DNA of 64,000 nt from Fibrella rubiginis (GCF_017353185.1 NZ_JAFMYV010000001.1:854201-918200), one strand, 5' to 3'; positions 42,627-51,705 are shown, counted from the first letter of the stretch. Notes: generated by a model from the letters alone, not told the origin. Numbers and translations: made by a program.

Positions 42627-43337
42627 ATGCATATGACCGCTGCTACCCGCTTTGTTGATCAGTATGACCTGATTTTGCTGGATTTAATGGATACCCTGAT
42701 GTTTGGGGGAAACCGATTTTCGGACCGCGAAGACTACGCCCAGACGTACCGGCAACTGGGTGGTACCTATCATTCCGATGAGGACGCCCAACGGGTAATT
42801 GAGCATACCTACGACACCATGAACGCCCATTACGGCGATCCGGCTTACTACGAAAATTTCCGCCCGGCCACGGCCTATCTCACCGAAAGCCTCACCGACC
42901 TCGACCTGCCACAGGCTGATCTGGATTGTCTCCATGATGTGTTTGCCTACCACGAAATGGGGGGCATTCCCGATGGTCATTGCCGGGCACTGCGCACCTT
43001 GGCTACTACCCATCGGCTGGGTTTGGTGAGCAATCTGTGGTCAGAAAAAACGCCTTTCGTAACGGCGTTTCGGGAGCAGGGTATTCTGCATCTTTTCGAC
43101 ACGCTGGTGTTTTCGTCGGACCATAGCATCATAAAACCCGCGCCCCAACTCTTTGAAATAGCCCTGAACGAACTAAAGGCCGACCCGTACCGCACCCTGT
43201 TTGTGGGCGACAGCCTGGAGCGCGATGTACAAGGTGCCGAAGCCGTTGGCCTATCGGCCATCCTGATCACGGGCAACGCCGAATCGACCCACGCGGGACT
43301 GGTGGTCCGTGACCTGCCGGCCTTGTTGAGGCTTTAG
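42627..43337 (+). CDS. HAD-family hydrolase (phosphoglycolate phosphatase/haloacid dehalogenase-like)
   Basis: A 236-residue HAD enzyme. Motif I is LLDLMDTLM with the nucleophile Asp followed two residues later by the acid Asp (D-L-M-D-T). Motif II is LVSNLW (Ser/Asn form). The motif III Lys is in SIIKPAPQLFEIAL, and motif IV is LFVGDSLERDVQGAEAVG. An alpha-helical cap lies between motifs I and II. The frame is open upstream; ATG 42627 or 42633 gives the expected N-terminus. Substrate unknown. It stands alone on the plus strand. Confidence 0.85.
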   Translation: MHMTAATRFVDQYDLILLDLMDTLMFGGNRFSDREDYAQTYRQLGGTYHSDEDAQRVIEHTYDTMNAHYGDPAYYENFRPATAYLTESLTDLDLPQADLDCLHDVFAYHEMGGIPDGHCRALRTLATTHRLGLVSNLWSEKTPFVTAFREQGILHLFDTLVFSSDHSIIKPAPQLFEIALNELKADPYRTLFVGDSLERDVQGAEAVGLSAILITGNAESTHAGLVVRDLPALLRL

Positions 43338-43378
43338 ATGGATTTGATGGGCCTGCCGTTGCGGACCCATCCAGTCAC

Positions 43379-43408
43379 AAAAAAAGCCCCGCTGGTTAGG
43401 CAGGGCTT
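43379..43408 (-). terminator. Rho-independent terminator
   Basis: On the minus strand AAGCCCTGC, a loop, GCGGGGCTT and a T7 run form a terminator 26 bases after the stop of the small Ser/Ala/Gln-rich gene. Confidence 0.8.
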
Positions 43409-43433
43409 AGTAGGCCGAGAGGCTTACGGTAGA

Positions 43434-43763
43434 CTACTTAATCTGGTTGCCGAAGCTTTCGAGTGCTGAAGCCAGTTGCTGCAGTGAGCCCTGAGCGCTG
43501 CCGCCCGCCTGTGAAGCTGCCGCCGCTGTCTGCTGCGAGAGGCTCATAAGCAGCGATGAGATTTCCTGTCCGTCCGGGTTGCTGCTTTGGAGGGCACTTT
43601 TCAACGATGACAAATCATTGGCTAATGGGTTGCTGCCCAGGCTGCTAATCCAACTGTCGATGAGCGATGCGCCGTCGGTGGGTGATACGCTGGCTGGATT
43701 GCCGCTGAGGGCCTGTACAGTCTGCTCGGCCAGGGCCGATGCGTTTGGTGATTGCGAAGTCAT
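43434..43763 (-). CDS. Small Ser/Ala/Gln-rich protein of unknown function
   Basis: A 109-residue protein without signal peptide or membrane helix and with no Cys. It is rich in Ser, Ala, Gln, Leu and Asn, with helical heptad-like stretches such as LLMSLSQQTAAAASQAG and LQQLASALESFGNQIK. I do not recognise a family. It is monocistronic, with its own terminator and a clear ATG, so the gene is probably real. The composition recalls helical secreted or surface-associated small proteins, but no export signal is visible. Confidence 0.65.
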   Translation of the reverse strand: MTSQSPNASALAEQTVQALSGNPASVSPTDGASLIDSWISSLGSNPLANDLSSLKSALQSSNPDGQEISSLLMSLSQQTAAAASQAGGSAQGSLQQLASALESFGNQIK

Positions 43764-43934
43764 GATTACGTTTTTTGTAGTTAAAGACTACAGGACAAAT
43801 AGACTGTATGTCTGTTTTGTTTATTATTTTTTTGTGAACGGATTGACTGGGAACGGGAATGAAGAAGCCATTCGGTGGCAAACCCTTTCCTGCTCCATCT
43901 TTGTTAGTCAGGTATCAAACTTGCTCATTCGACC

Positions 43935-46001
43935 TTGAAACTCCTTAAAGTAGCTGCTGGTGTGCTCAACCAGACTCCCCTGGCCTGGGATCACAATCGG
44001 CAAAATATCATTGCGGCCATTGATGCGGCTCGTGAACAGGGCGTTAGCCTGCTGTGTTTGCCCGAACTCTGCATATCGGGCTACAACTGCGAAGACATGT
44101 TTTTCGCGCAAAACACTATCGATCAGTCTATTGCGTCGCTGCTGGAGATCGTAGACCACACTGCTGGCATTGTGGTGGCGGTGGGCCTGCCCCTGCGCTA
44201 CAACAACCGCACCTACGACGTGGCCTGCCTGATGGCCAATAAGCGCATCATTGGTTTTCCGGTGAAACAGTACCTGGCCAACAACGGCATCCACTACGAA
44301 ACGCGCTGGTTTCAGCCCTGGAATTTGGGCGTGCGCGACGAGATTAAGATTGGTGAGTTCAGCTACCCCATTGGCGACCTGGTGTTCGATTTGAGCGGTG
44401 TCCGCATCGGGTTCGAAATTTGCGAAGATGCCTGGGTGGCCGGTCGTCCGGGGCGGGCGTTGTATGAGCGGGGGATCGACATCATCCTGAACCCCACGGC
44501 CAGCCATTTTGCGTTCGGCAAGTCGGTGGTGCGCGAACGATTTGTCATCGACGCGTCGCGGGCGTTTGGCATCAGCTACGTGTATACCAATATGCTGGGC
44601 AATGAGGCCGGCCGCGCCATCTACGACGGTGATGCAATGGTAGCCTCCAACGGCGAACTGCTGGTGTCGGGTCCACGCCTGAGCTACGAAGACATGCACA
44701 TCGTGTCGGCCACCGTGGATGTAGACATGACCCGCCTGAACCAGACCCAAAACCGGGTCAACCTGGCCTTTGCCCTGCCCAACCTCCGCGTGACGGACCG
44801 CTTCGACTGGCCGGAGACTGTGCCCGTCATTCACAAAGCTGAACTGGAACCCTGGGAGCGGTTTGGCAGCATCAAGGAAGAAGAATTTGCCCGCGCCGTG
44901 GCCCTCGGCCTGTTCGATTATCTCCGCAAAAGCCGTTCGCAGGGGTATGTGCTAAGCCTGTCGGGCGGGGCCGATTCGTCGGCCATTGCGGCCACGGTTT
45001 ACCTCATGGTGCGGATGGCCGTAGAAAATATTGGTCTGGCGGGTGTGAAGAAAAAGCTTTATTACCTGCCCGCCGTTCAGGATTGTGACAGTGCCGAGGC
45101 GATGGTGGGTAAGCTGCTGACAACTATGTACCAGGGCACCCAAAACTCGTCGGACGACACGTTCAATTCAGCCAAAGAACTCGCCGAGAGCATCGGGGCC
45201 ACGTTTATGAACATCAACATCGACGGGCTGGTGGGTACCTACCGGGGCCTGATCGAGGCGCAACTGGGTCGCGAACTGTCGTGGGATACCGACGATCTGG
45301 CCCTGCAAAACATTCAGGCGCGGGTGCGGGCACCGGGCATCTGGATGCTGGCGAACCTGAAAAATGCCCTGCTGCTGAGTACATCCAACCGGTCGGAGGC
45401 AGCCGTGGGCTACGCCACGATGGATGGCGACACCGCGGGCAGCATTTCGCCCATTACCGGCATCGACAAGCATTTCCTGCGGCAGTGGCTTCGCTGGCTC
45501 GAAAACGAGGGCCTTAATGTCGTCAACACGCCCAGTTCTGATGACCGAATCAAACTCACGGGTCTGCACCGGGTCAATACGCTGCAACCCACCGCCGAAC
45601 TGCGTCCTCTGGAACGCAACCAAACCGACGAGGACGACCTGATGCCCTACGACGTGCTGAACGAGATTGAAAACGCCGCCATCCGCGACAAGCAATCCCC
45701 GCTCGACGTGCTGAAGTTGATGGAAGTTCGCTTCGCTGGTCGCGACGGTGGACCGACCTATGACCGCGACAAGTTGCTGATCTGGGTCGAACGGTTTTTC
45801 AAGCTCTGGAGCCGTAACCAGTGGAAGCGTGAACGTTATGCCCCCAGTTTCCACCTCGACGACCATAGCCTGGACCCCCGCACCTGGATGCGCTTCCCGA
45901 TCCTCTCTGGCGGCTTCGAAAAAGAACTCGCCCAAATGCGCGACTGGGCGGGTGAACAAAGCGGCAAAAACGGCAACCGGAAAGGTAAGATCGGGTTTTG
46001 A
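43935..46001 (+). CDS. nadE: Glutamine-dependent NAD+ synthetase
   Basis: A 688-residue two-domain enzyme that makes NAD from deamido-NAD, ATP and glutamine. The nitrilase-like glutaminase domain (1-290) has the Glu in LCLPELCISGYN, a Lys in FPVKQYLANNG and the Cys nucleophile in FEICEDAWV. Ammonia is channelled to the C-terminal synthetase, which has the ATP-binding loop LSGGADSSA at about 340-348 and STSNRSEAAVGY. The only start giving the conserved N-terminus (MKLLKVAAGVLNQTPLAW) is the TTG at 43935. The stop overlaps the start of the next gene by 4 bases. Confidence 0.95.
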   Translation: MKLLKVAAGVLNQTPLAWDHNRQNIIAAIDAAREQGVSLLCLPELCISGYNCEDMFFAQNTIDQSIASLLEIVDHTAGIVVAVGLPLRYNNRTYDVACLMANKRIIGFPVKQYLANNGIHYETRWFQPWNLGVRDEIKIGEFSYPIGDLVFDLSGVRIGFEICEDAWVAGRPGRALYERGIDIILNPTASHFAFGKSVVRERFVIDASRAFGISYVYTNMLGNEAGRAIYDGDAMVASNGELLVSGPRLSYEDMHIVSATVDVDMTRLNQTQNRVNLAFALPNLRVTDRFDWPETVPVIHKAELEPWERFGSIKEEEFARAVALGLFDYLRKSRSQGYVLSLSGGADSSAIAATVYLMVRMAVENIGLAGVKKKLYYLPAVQDCDSAEAMVGKLLTTMYQGTQNSSDDTFNSAKELAESIGATFMNINIDGLVGTYRGLIEAQLGRELSWDTDDLALQNIQARVRAPGIWMLANLKNALLLSTSNRSEAAVGYATMDGDTAGSISPITGIDKHFLRQWLRWLENEGLNVVNTPSSDDRIKLTGLHRVNTLQPTAELRPLERNQTDEDDLMPYDVLNEIENAAIRDKQSPLDVLKLMEVRFAGRDGGPTYDRDKLLIWVERFFKLWSRNQWKRERYAPSFHLDDHSLDPRTWMRFPILSGGFEKELAQMRDWAGEQSGKNGNRKGKIGF

Positions 46002-46873
46002 TGACTACCTCCCGAACCAACCAACTTCTTGCCGGTATTGTCTTTGCCATGCTGTGGGCGTCGGCATCGGCGGCTACGAAGTTTGGGGTACTGTCGGTGT
46101 CGCCGCTGGTGTTGGCGCAGGTGCGGTTTATGATTGCGGGCGTGGGGATGCTGGGCTATGCGTACCTGGTGCAAAAAGAGAGCCCGGTGCCCAACCGGAC
46201 TGAATTCGGTCGCCTAACCATCTTCGCCCTGCTGAACACGACCATCTATCTGGGTGGGTTTGTGCTGGCGCTCAAGCAGGTGTCGGCGGGGATCGGGAGT
46301 TTGTCTACGGCTACAAACCCGCTGTTTATCACGCTGATGTCGGCCGTCTGGCTGCGGCGAAAACTGCGCTGGCAGGAGGGGGCAGGTCTGGCACTGGGGC
46401 TGCTGGGCGTAGTTGTAGCCACTATTCCGCTCCTTGCCGATGCCCACGCCACGGTGCAGGGGCTGCTGATTTTGCTGGGCAGCATGATCTCGGTATCAGC
46501 CGCTACGGTCTACTACGCCCGCTACGACTGGCGACTGCCCCCGCTGGTGATCAACGGGTGGCAGGTGTTTCTTGGTGGCTTGTTGCTGCTCCCATTCACC
46601 CTGCTCACTACCGATTTTGCCACCCAACACTACGACCTGCGTTTCTGGACATCGGTAGGCTGGCTCATCATCCCGGTGTCGGTGGTGGCGTTGCAACTGT
46701 GGTTCCGGCTGGTGCGGGCCGATGCCGTCCGGGCGTCGCTGTGGCTGTTTTTGTGCCCTATCTTCGGCTTTGCCTATTCGGCTGCCCTCCTGGGCGAACC
46801 CATCACCTGGCTTACCGTAGTCGGCACCGCGCTGGTTATTGGCGGGCTGGGTTTAGCCAGGAGGGGAGTTTAA
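45998..46873 (+). CDS. EamA/DMT-family transporter
   Basis: A 291-residue membrane protein with ten predicted helices in two EamA repeats (about 8-140 and 150-290). Typical pieces are FAMLWASASAATKFGVL at the start of repeat 1 and a second repeat ending LVIGGLGLARRG. Such proteins export amino acids or other metabolites; the substrate is not readable. It is translationally coupled to nadE (ATGA overlap). Its stop codon lies inside the left arm of the inverted repeat that follows. Confidence 0.85.
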   Translation: MMTTSRTNQLLAGIVFAMLWASASAATKFGVLSVSPLVLAQVRFMIAGVGMLGYAYLVQKESPVPNRTEFGRLTIFALLNTTIYLGGFVLALKQVSAGIGSLSTATNPLFITLMSAVWLRRKLRWQEGAGLALGLLGVVVATIPLLADAHATVQGLLILLGSMISVSAATVYYARYDWRLPPLVINGWQVFLGGLLLLPFTLLTTDFATQHYDLRFWTSVGWLIIPVSVVALQLWFRLVRADAVRASLWLFLCPIFGFAYSAALLGEPITWLTVVGTALVIGGLGLARRGV

Positions 46874-47046
46874 GGTTCAAGGTCTAAGGTTTAAAGTTGC
46901 TTCGCCAGTTGGCGTATACCCGGACGCGGGACCGCTTTTTACACATGCGCCAGTAAGGCACCCTTCAGGGCGGGGGCGGTCCCGCGTCCGGGTATACGCC
47001 AGCTGGCGAAGCAACTTTAAACCTTAGACCTTGAACCTTAAACTCC
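46864..47046. repeat. 183-bp inverted repeat between convergent genes
   Basis: Arms of 71 bases at 46864-46934 and 46976-47046 match with one G-T type mismatch, around a 41-base centre. The arm begins GGAGTTTAAGGTTCAAGGTC and continues through AAAGTTGCTTCGCC to a GC-rich inner end. The left arm contains the transporter stop codon, and the right arm ends exactly at the OmpA-family gene stop. The outer arm is shared with the 56,163 repeat. Confidence 0.95.
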
Positions 47047-47880
47047 TTATTGCTTCAAAATCGTCATTTCCACCCGGCGGTTAAGCTGGCGGCGTTTTTC
47101 GTCGTTGTTGGTCGCTACGGGGCGGGTGCCGCCATAACCGCGCGTCTGGATGCGATTGGCGGCAATGCCCTTACTGACCAAATAGGCTTTTACGGTTTCG
47201 GCCCGTTGGCGCGACAGGACCACATTCTGGTCGAAATCGCCCTGGTTGTCGGTGTGCCCCGCCAATTCGACCACGATACCGGGGTTCTGCGACATAAATA
47301 CCAGCACCCGGTCAAGGTCCGATTTGGCTTCGGGCAGCATCTCGGCGGTGCTTTGGTTAAACTGAATGGCCCGTAGCTCAACGGGTTGGTCGGTGATGGT
47401 GAGCGGCGGTTTGGGTGGCGTGACCACTGGCGCAGGAGCTTTGCTGGCGGCTCCGATTTTAGGCGGTGACGCATAACTGCCTTCCGCTGTTTTCATTGGT
47501 CCCGATGCCACGCCCGTCTGATTCGGGATAATGGCTCTGGTGAGTAAAATGATCTTACCCAGCACACTCACCGCCCGCCCTTCGGTGTAGGCAAACCGCT
47601 CTTCGCTTGGAATGTAGCCCTTGGCTTGTGCCGTCACTTTATACGATTCGCGGGGGTTCAGTTCCAGCTTAAAACTGCCGTCCTGCGCGGCGAATTTCGA
47701 CTGTGGCTTGCCGCCGCTTTCGGTAGTAGCCATCACCGTAGCCCCCACAATGGGCTGGCGGGTAGCCGCATCGAGCACCAACCCTTCAAGCGACGCTTTG
47801 GTCGGTTTGGTTTGTCCAACACTGAGCTGGGTTACGCATAAAAACAGGCCCACAAGCAAACACCAACTGATTCTATTCAT
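47047..47880 (-). CDS. OmpA-family protein with carboxypeptidase-regulatory-like domain
   Basis: A 277-residue exported protein. The signal peptide runs from MNRISWCLLVGLFLC to VGQT (ATG 47880, not the upstream ATG at 47910). A beta-sandwich like CarboxypepD_reg follows at about 30-100 (SLEGLVLDAATRQPIVGATV). A linker and a C-terminal OmpA peptidoglycan-binding domain at about 165-277 come next. The latter has VVELAGHTDNQGDFDQN, LSRQRAETVKAYLVSKGI, IQTRGYGGTRPVA and NRRVEMTI. It probably links the outer membrane to peptidoglycan. No beta-barrel is present. Confidence 0.87.
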   Translation of the reverse strand: MNRISWCLLVGLFLCVTQLSVGQTKPTKASLEGLVLDAATRQPIVGATVMATTESGGKPQSKFAAQDGSFKLELNPRESYKVTAQAKGYIPSEERFAYTEGRAVSVLGKIILLTRAIIPNQTGVASGPMKTAEGSYASPPKIGAASKAPAPVVTPPKPPLTITDQPVELRAIQFNQSTAEMLPEAKSDLDRVLVFMSQNPGIVVELAGHTDNQGDFDQNVVLSRQRAETVKAYLVSKGIAANRIQTRGYGGTRPVATNNDEKRRQLNRRVEMTILKQ

Positions 47881-48082
47881 ACAGAAAGGCAACGATAAAG
47901 CGAACCGCAAAAGTACACCGAACCCCTTGATATCCCAGTTTTAGGACCACTGCAACAGGGCGCAAAAACCGGGTTCCACAAGCCCAAAAAATAGTTTACA
48001 ACGTATTGAAATACAGCAGGTTATACATGGGTTTGGTAGGTGCGAAAATGAACGCTCAGAAAGCCTCTTTTGTTAGTAGAGT

Positions 48083-49117
48083 ATGAGAGAAATAACCAAC
48101 GTGTCGATGACTACCATGCCCATGCAGGCTCCCGTTCAGCCCGTACAGCAGGCAGACGAAACCTGGCGGAAGTCGATCCCTGCGCAGGTGTTTTTGAATC
48201 ACTTTTTTGCGATGGATTACCATATCCAGCATCAGAACGACCTGTTCGATCTGGCTAAGTTTCCCATCTTCCGTCAGTTTGGTGGCCTCGGTGCGGCCGA
48301 CAATAAGGCGCTGGAAAAGTTGCTCCTCAATAGCTGGAGTGCCGAGTACGCCTTGCGCATTACGCCCGTGGTCAATGATGAGCAGTACCTGCAAAGTTCA
48401 CTGCACTGGACCTTCCCACAGGCCTATTACAGCTGCCTGTTTAGTGCCCGCGCGTTTCTGGCGGTGCAGGGTATCAACGTGAGCAACGAAGAGTTAATCC
48501 GGAAGCGGATTGGCAACATGGTGGTGCGCGGTCATTACCCCGCTTCGGTGGGTTACTATGCCCTTGGCCCCATCAACAGCTACCGCATTCAGCGCCTGCC
48601 CATGGCTAAGCGCATTGCCGATTCGGGCCGTGACCTGATGCTGCCTTCGCGCCACACGTCGGCGCAGATTGAGGTAGCGCAGTTTCTGAAAACCACGCGT
48701 GATCAGCGCATCAAGGCCCTGCGCAATGCCGTGCAGAAGAACCCCAAAACGGCGCTCCGGTCGGCGCGCACGGGCGAGATTTTGCAGAAGTTTGGCCCCG
48801 AGCAGTATAAGCAACTGGCCAAGCAGATTGGCTACACCACCTATTTCGATATGCTCAGCCGCCTGCGCATCTCATCGACCAACCGCGAGATCGAGCGGTT
48901 TGTCGACTCGGAGGTAGACGTGCGGTTGTTCCACCAGAGCCTGGTCAATATCGTTTCGCATGTCAACTCGGTGCATGAGGCCTACGTGGCCAAGGCGCTG
49001 GGCATCGAAGCGTACCGTCAGTTGATTGCCAAGTTACCTACCTACTTACAGGAGAGCTTTGTGCGCGAACGCCTCAACACCGTCATTGAGCCGATGCTGG
49101 CCGCCGCCCAGGCGTAG
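48083..49117 (+). CDS. Protein of unknown function, mostly helical
   Basis: A 344-residue soluble protein that I do not recognise. It has no signal peptide, membrane helix, P-loop or Cys motif. One stretch (QAYYSCLFSARAFLAVQGI) loosely recalls the helix pair of HEPN domains, but the catalytic RxxxxH of HEPN RNases is not seen. The central part is rich in Arg and Lys (TTRDQRIKALRNAVQKNPKTALRSARTG). It stands alone with its own terminator and normal codon use, so it is a real gene. ATG 48083 is used; ATG 48107 is possible. Confidence 0.7.
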   Translation: MREITNVSMTTMPMQAPVQPVQQADETWRKSIPAQVFLNHFFAMDYHIQHQNDLFDLAKFPIFRQFGGLGAADNKALEKLLLNSWSAEYALRITPVVNDEQYLQSSLHWTFPQAYYSCLFSARAFLAVQGINVSNEELIRKRIGNMVVRGHYPASVGYYALGPINSYRIQRLPMAKRIADSGRDLMLPSRHTSAQIEVAQFLKTTRDQRIKALRNAVQKNPKTALRSARTGEILQKFGPEQYKQLAKQIGYTTYFDMLSRLRISSTNREIERFVDSEVDVRLFHQSLVNIVSHVNSVHEAYVAKALGIEAYRQLIAKLPTYLQESFVRERLNTVIEPMLAAAQA

Positions 49118-49137
49118 ATGCTCCTTTGGTTATATAG

Positions 49138-49172
49138 AAAAACCCCGCTGTGCTTTACACGGCGGGGTTTTC
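49138..49172 (+). terminator. Rho-independent terminator
   Basis: AAAACCCCGCTGTG, a short loop and CACGGCGGGGTTTT form a GC stem with A and T flanks about 20 bases after the preceding stop. It works on both strands. Confidence 0.88.
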
Positions 49173-49237
49173 TCGTTTCGGGGTCACTGTGACCGAAACC
49201 ATAGATTCAAGCTAAGCTCACTAAGGATACCGCTGAT

Positions 49238-49996
49238 TCAGCGCAACGTGAATCCGTCGAGGGCGATGTCCTGGCTGCCGTCAGTGTTGGTTTTGATGCT
49301 GTAGCGGGTGGGGTAATAGCCTGGCTTTTCGTAACTGGCTGGTAGCTTGATGGCTTTGTCCAGAGTGGGCGATGTTTTCAGGTAGCTTAAGGCAACCATC
49401 TGCTCCCAGAACGTCACTTTTCCATCATAAGATCCGTAGATAAATGTCTCCGTAAATGGCTGCCCTTTGAATTCAGGACTGGTCACATCAGACCAGTGAG
49501 CACCCATGCCAGGCACGCCGCCGGGGCCTTTGGCAAAATCGGCATGAAGGAATTTTGCCGCGGGCACATTGTCAAACTTGGCAGCAGCCTGCGGATAAGG
49601 TGGGATCGCCATTACTTCGGCCATGGGTTGAATGTAGAAGTGAAAATCGAAGTGAGGCACCGTGTAGATTTTATCCGGCTCGTGCCCCTGGGGGTTCCAG
49701 TTGACCATGATGTGCTGGTAGGGCGTTTTGGCCGTGGCTTCGTTGGGCAGCGCCAACATGTAGTCGGTGCCGGGCAGGGTGGCGGGCAGGTTGTCGAAAG
49801 CCGTTTTAGAGAGCGTGAACCCCAGCGACGAGGGGTTACCCTGCGCGTCGAGTGAGATCCATGACTTGGCAGTTCCGTTGCCCATCGGAACTGACGGACC
49901 AAAAATTCGACTGGGCTGCGCGCCGCTGCCGGTGTCTGTTGACGCACAACCAAAGAGCAGGCTGGCCGCCAGAATAGAAAGCAGTAACGTTTTCAT
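49238..49996 (-). CDS. Lipoprotein, DUF5602-like
   Basis: A 252-residue lipoprotein (lipobox ASLLFGC, Cys17). The body has a His-rich metal-like motif YTVPHFDFHFYIQPM (about 115-130) and another His in GMGAHWSD. A final segment, YPTRYSIKTNTDGSQDIALDGF, completes it. I match it to the DUF5602-type lipoproteins from the HFDFH pattern, with moderate certainty; function unknown. It is monocistronic. A pair of 14-base direct repeats lies about 190 bases upstream. Confidence 0.68.
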   Translation of the reverse strand: MKTLLLSILAASLLFGCASTDTGSGAQPSRIFGPSVPMGNGTAKSWISLDAQGNPSSLGFTLSKTAFDNLPATLPGTDYMLALPNEATAKTPYQHIMVNWNPQGHEPDKIYTVPHFDFHFYIQPMAEVMAIPPYPQAAAKFDNVPAAKFLHADFAKGPGGVPGMGAHWSDVTSPEFKGQPFTETFIYGSYDGKVTFWEQMVALSYLKTSPTLDKAIKLPASYEKPGYYPTRYSIKTNTDGSQDIALDGFTLR

Positions 49997-50185
49997 GATG
50001 TTTACGTGTATAATGGTAGCAGGTGGCTATGAACCACAGGCCAAAACACGTAAATACCATGTCGAAATGAAAACGTCAGCGCGGCACAACCAACGCTCTT
50101 AATATGCGTTGATTAAGATGTAATACGTTGACTACAAGCAAGTTGCTTAAACCGTATTGATGCGTCCGGCCAAATCTGGTAATGA

Positions 50186-50219
50186 GCGAGCGGTGGGTAA
50201 ATAAAGCGAGCGGTGGGTA
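50186..50219. repeat. Two direct repeats 20 bases apart
   Basis: GCGAGCGGTGGGTA occurs at 50186-50199 and 50206-50219, a 20-base period or about two helical turns. They lie in the 264-base gap between the GH130 gene and the lipoprotein gene, where no other feature was seen. A protein-binding site is possible. Confidence 0.5.
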
Positions 50220-50260
50220 GCGGTAGTTGAGATACTAACCCATACAATAGTTACTTGTGC

Positions 50261-51298
50261 TTACTCCAGTATGGCCAGACCCACGCCCGAATCAGCGGCA
50301 CCGTAGTAGACCAGCCAACCCCCTTCGGGCCGCGGTACCCAGCCGTTGCTGAAGACCACATTGGGGAAGAAGCCTTCGCGTTCCCAGATCAGTTCGGGCG
50401 TGAGCAGCGGCGCGGCTGACCGGTCGAGCAACTGGCTGGGGTCGTTGCGGTCGAGGAGGGCCAGGGCAAGGGCGTACTCGTGGTTTTGGCTGGCCCCGTG
50501 ATACAGCAGCAGCCAGCCGTCATCGGTCAACACGGGTTCGGGACCGGCGCCTATCTTCAGAAACTCCCACGCCTCACCCGATGCGCCAAAGATGAACCGG
50601 TGATTGCCCCAGTGCACCCCATCGTTTGATTCGCAGATCCAGACCGACGGCTTACCGATGTCTGATACCATGGGTCGGTGTAACATCATCAGCTTGCCGT
50701 TGATGCGCTGGGGAAACAGGCAGGCGTCTTTGTTGGGCGGCGGCAACACCAGGCCCACACGCTCTACATGCACAAAATCGGTGGTTTTGGCCAGCCCTAC
50801 GCCCGGCCCATTTTCCGACACGGCCGTGTAGGTGATCCAGTAGGTATCGTCGATTTTTGTAATCCGGGCGTCTTCAATGCCAAACGACTCGTCGGGGCGG
50901 GCGGGAAACAGAAACGGGTGCGGGTCGATAATGAACTGGACGCCATCGTAGCTGCGCGCCAGGCGCAGGTGACTCAGCGAGGTAAGGTAAGCCTGCCCGT
51001 CGATGGTCAATACGCGTGGGTCGTAGGGGCCATCGGGTTCAGAAAAGCGCTTGACCATCAACTCGGTTTCGCCCGTTTTGGGGTCGAACTGCACAATGGG
51101 TACGGCAATGGTGTTGGGCTGAGCCGGGTCGGGAAGGGGGGCTTCGGCCACGCGGAGCAGCAGCAGGATTTCGTCGTTAAATCGGCAGGCGGCGGGGTTA
51201 AACGCACCCAGTACGGCAAATCCGGGTTCCGAAGGCGTCACATCGGCTGTAACCAGCACAGGTTTATCGCCGTGGCGGCGCATGGTGTAGTTTTTCAT
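50261..51298 (-). CDS. Glycoside hydrolase family 130 (mannoside phosphorylase-like)
   Basis: A 345-residue five-bladed propeller enzyme. GH130 features include GAFNPAACRFNDEILLLLRVAE near the start (40-60), SFGIEDARITKIDDTYWITYTAVSENG (Glu-Asp-Arg motif, about 140-165), NKDACLFPQRINGK and LLYHGASQNHEYALALALLD. Members reversibly phosphorolyse or hydrolyse beta-mannosides. The phosphate-binding residues cannot be judged here, so the exact activity is open. It has no signal peptide and is likely cytoplasmic. Confidence 0.85.
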   Translation of the reverse strand: MKNYTMRRHGDKPVLVTADVTPSEPGFAVLGAFNPAACRFNDEILLLLRVAEAPLPDPAQPNTIAVPIVQFDPKTGETELMVKRFSEPDGPYDPRVLTIDGQAYLTSLSHLRLARSYDGVQFIIDPHPFLFPARPDESFGIEDARITKIDDTYWITYTAVSENGPGVGLAKTTDFVHVERVGLVLPPPNKDACLFPQRINGKLMMLHRPMVSDIGKPSVWICESNDGVHWGNHRFIFGASGEAWEFLKIGAGPEPVLTDDGWLLLYHGASQNHEYALALALLDRNDPSQLLDRSAAPLLTPELIWEREGFFPNVVFSNGWVPRPEGGWLVYYGAADSGVGLAILE

Positions 51299-51430
51299 AG
51301 CGAGGAAGGGAGATAGTGGCTGTAGCAGTCAGCGGACTTCGTAGGCGGAGCAGTTCCAGCGCGAAGCCTGCCTACTGCTCACTGCTACTGCTTTTTTTTG
51401 TTCCGTTAACTCAATTCATTAACCAACCGC

Positions 51431-51453
51431 CCGCCCAGATGTTATCTGGGCGG
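51431..51453 (+). promoter_or_regulatory. Stem-loop upstream of the acidic protein gene
   Basis: CCGCCCAGAT, loop GTT, ATCTGGGCGG: a perfect 10-bp stem, 21 bases before the ATG at 51475. No T-run follows directly, so a leader structure is likelier than a terminator. Confidence 0.55.
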
Positions 51454-51474
51454 AACATAATCCCATACAGCAAC

Positions 51475-51705
51475 ATGGCTTACACACACAACCTATTAGA
51501 GGACGATCAGGACGATGTACTGATGATGACCCCCGACCGGGGTGGTGCCGAATTCGGCGATGAGGGGTCGGGCGCCACCAGCGGCTATGGCGACTTAACC
51601 GAAGACGATATTTCTGAAGACGACGACATCGGCGACGACGTGCTGGAGACTGACCCGGATGACGACCTGCTGGGCGACGATATAGACGACGATGACGACA
51701 TTTAA
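51475..51705 (+). CDS. Small, very acidic protein
   Basis: A 76-residue protein in which Asp and Glu dominate the second half (EDDISEDDDIGDDVLETD and a final Asp run). It has no Cys, no signal peptide and probably no stable fold on its own. The frame is open further upstream, but ATG 51475 after a stem-loop is the natural start. A second small polar gene follows 10 bases later. The role is unknown; a metal- or basic-protein-binding buffer is one guess. Confidence 0.65.
   Translation: MAYTHNLLEDDQDDVLMMTPDRGGAEFGDEGSGATSGYGDLTEDDISEDDDIGDDVLETDPDDDLLGDDIDDDDDI

Noticed and set aside
48083..49117. HEPN RNase
   Set aside because: Only a loose helix similarity; no RxxxxH catalytic motif.
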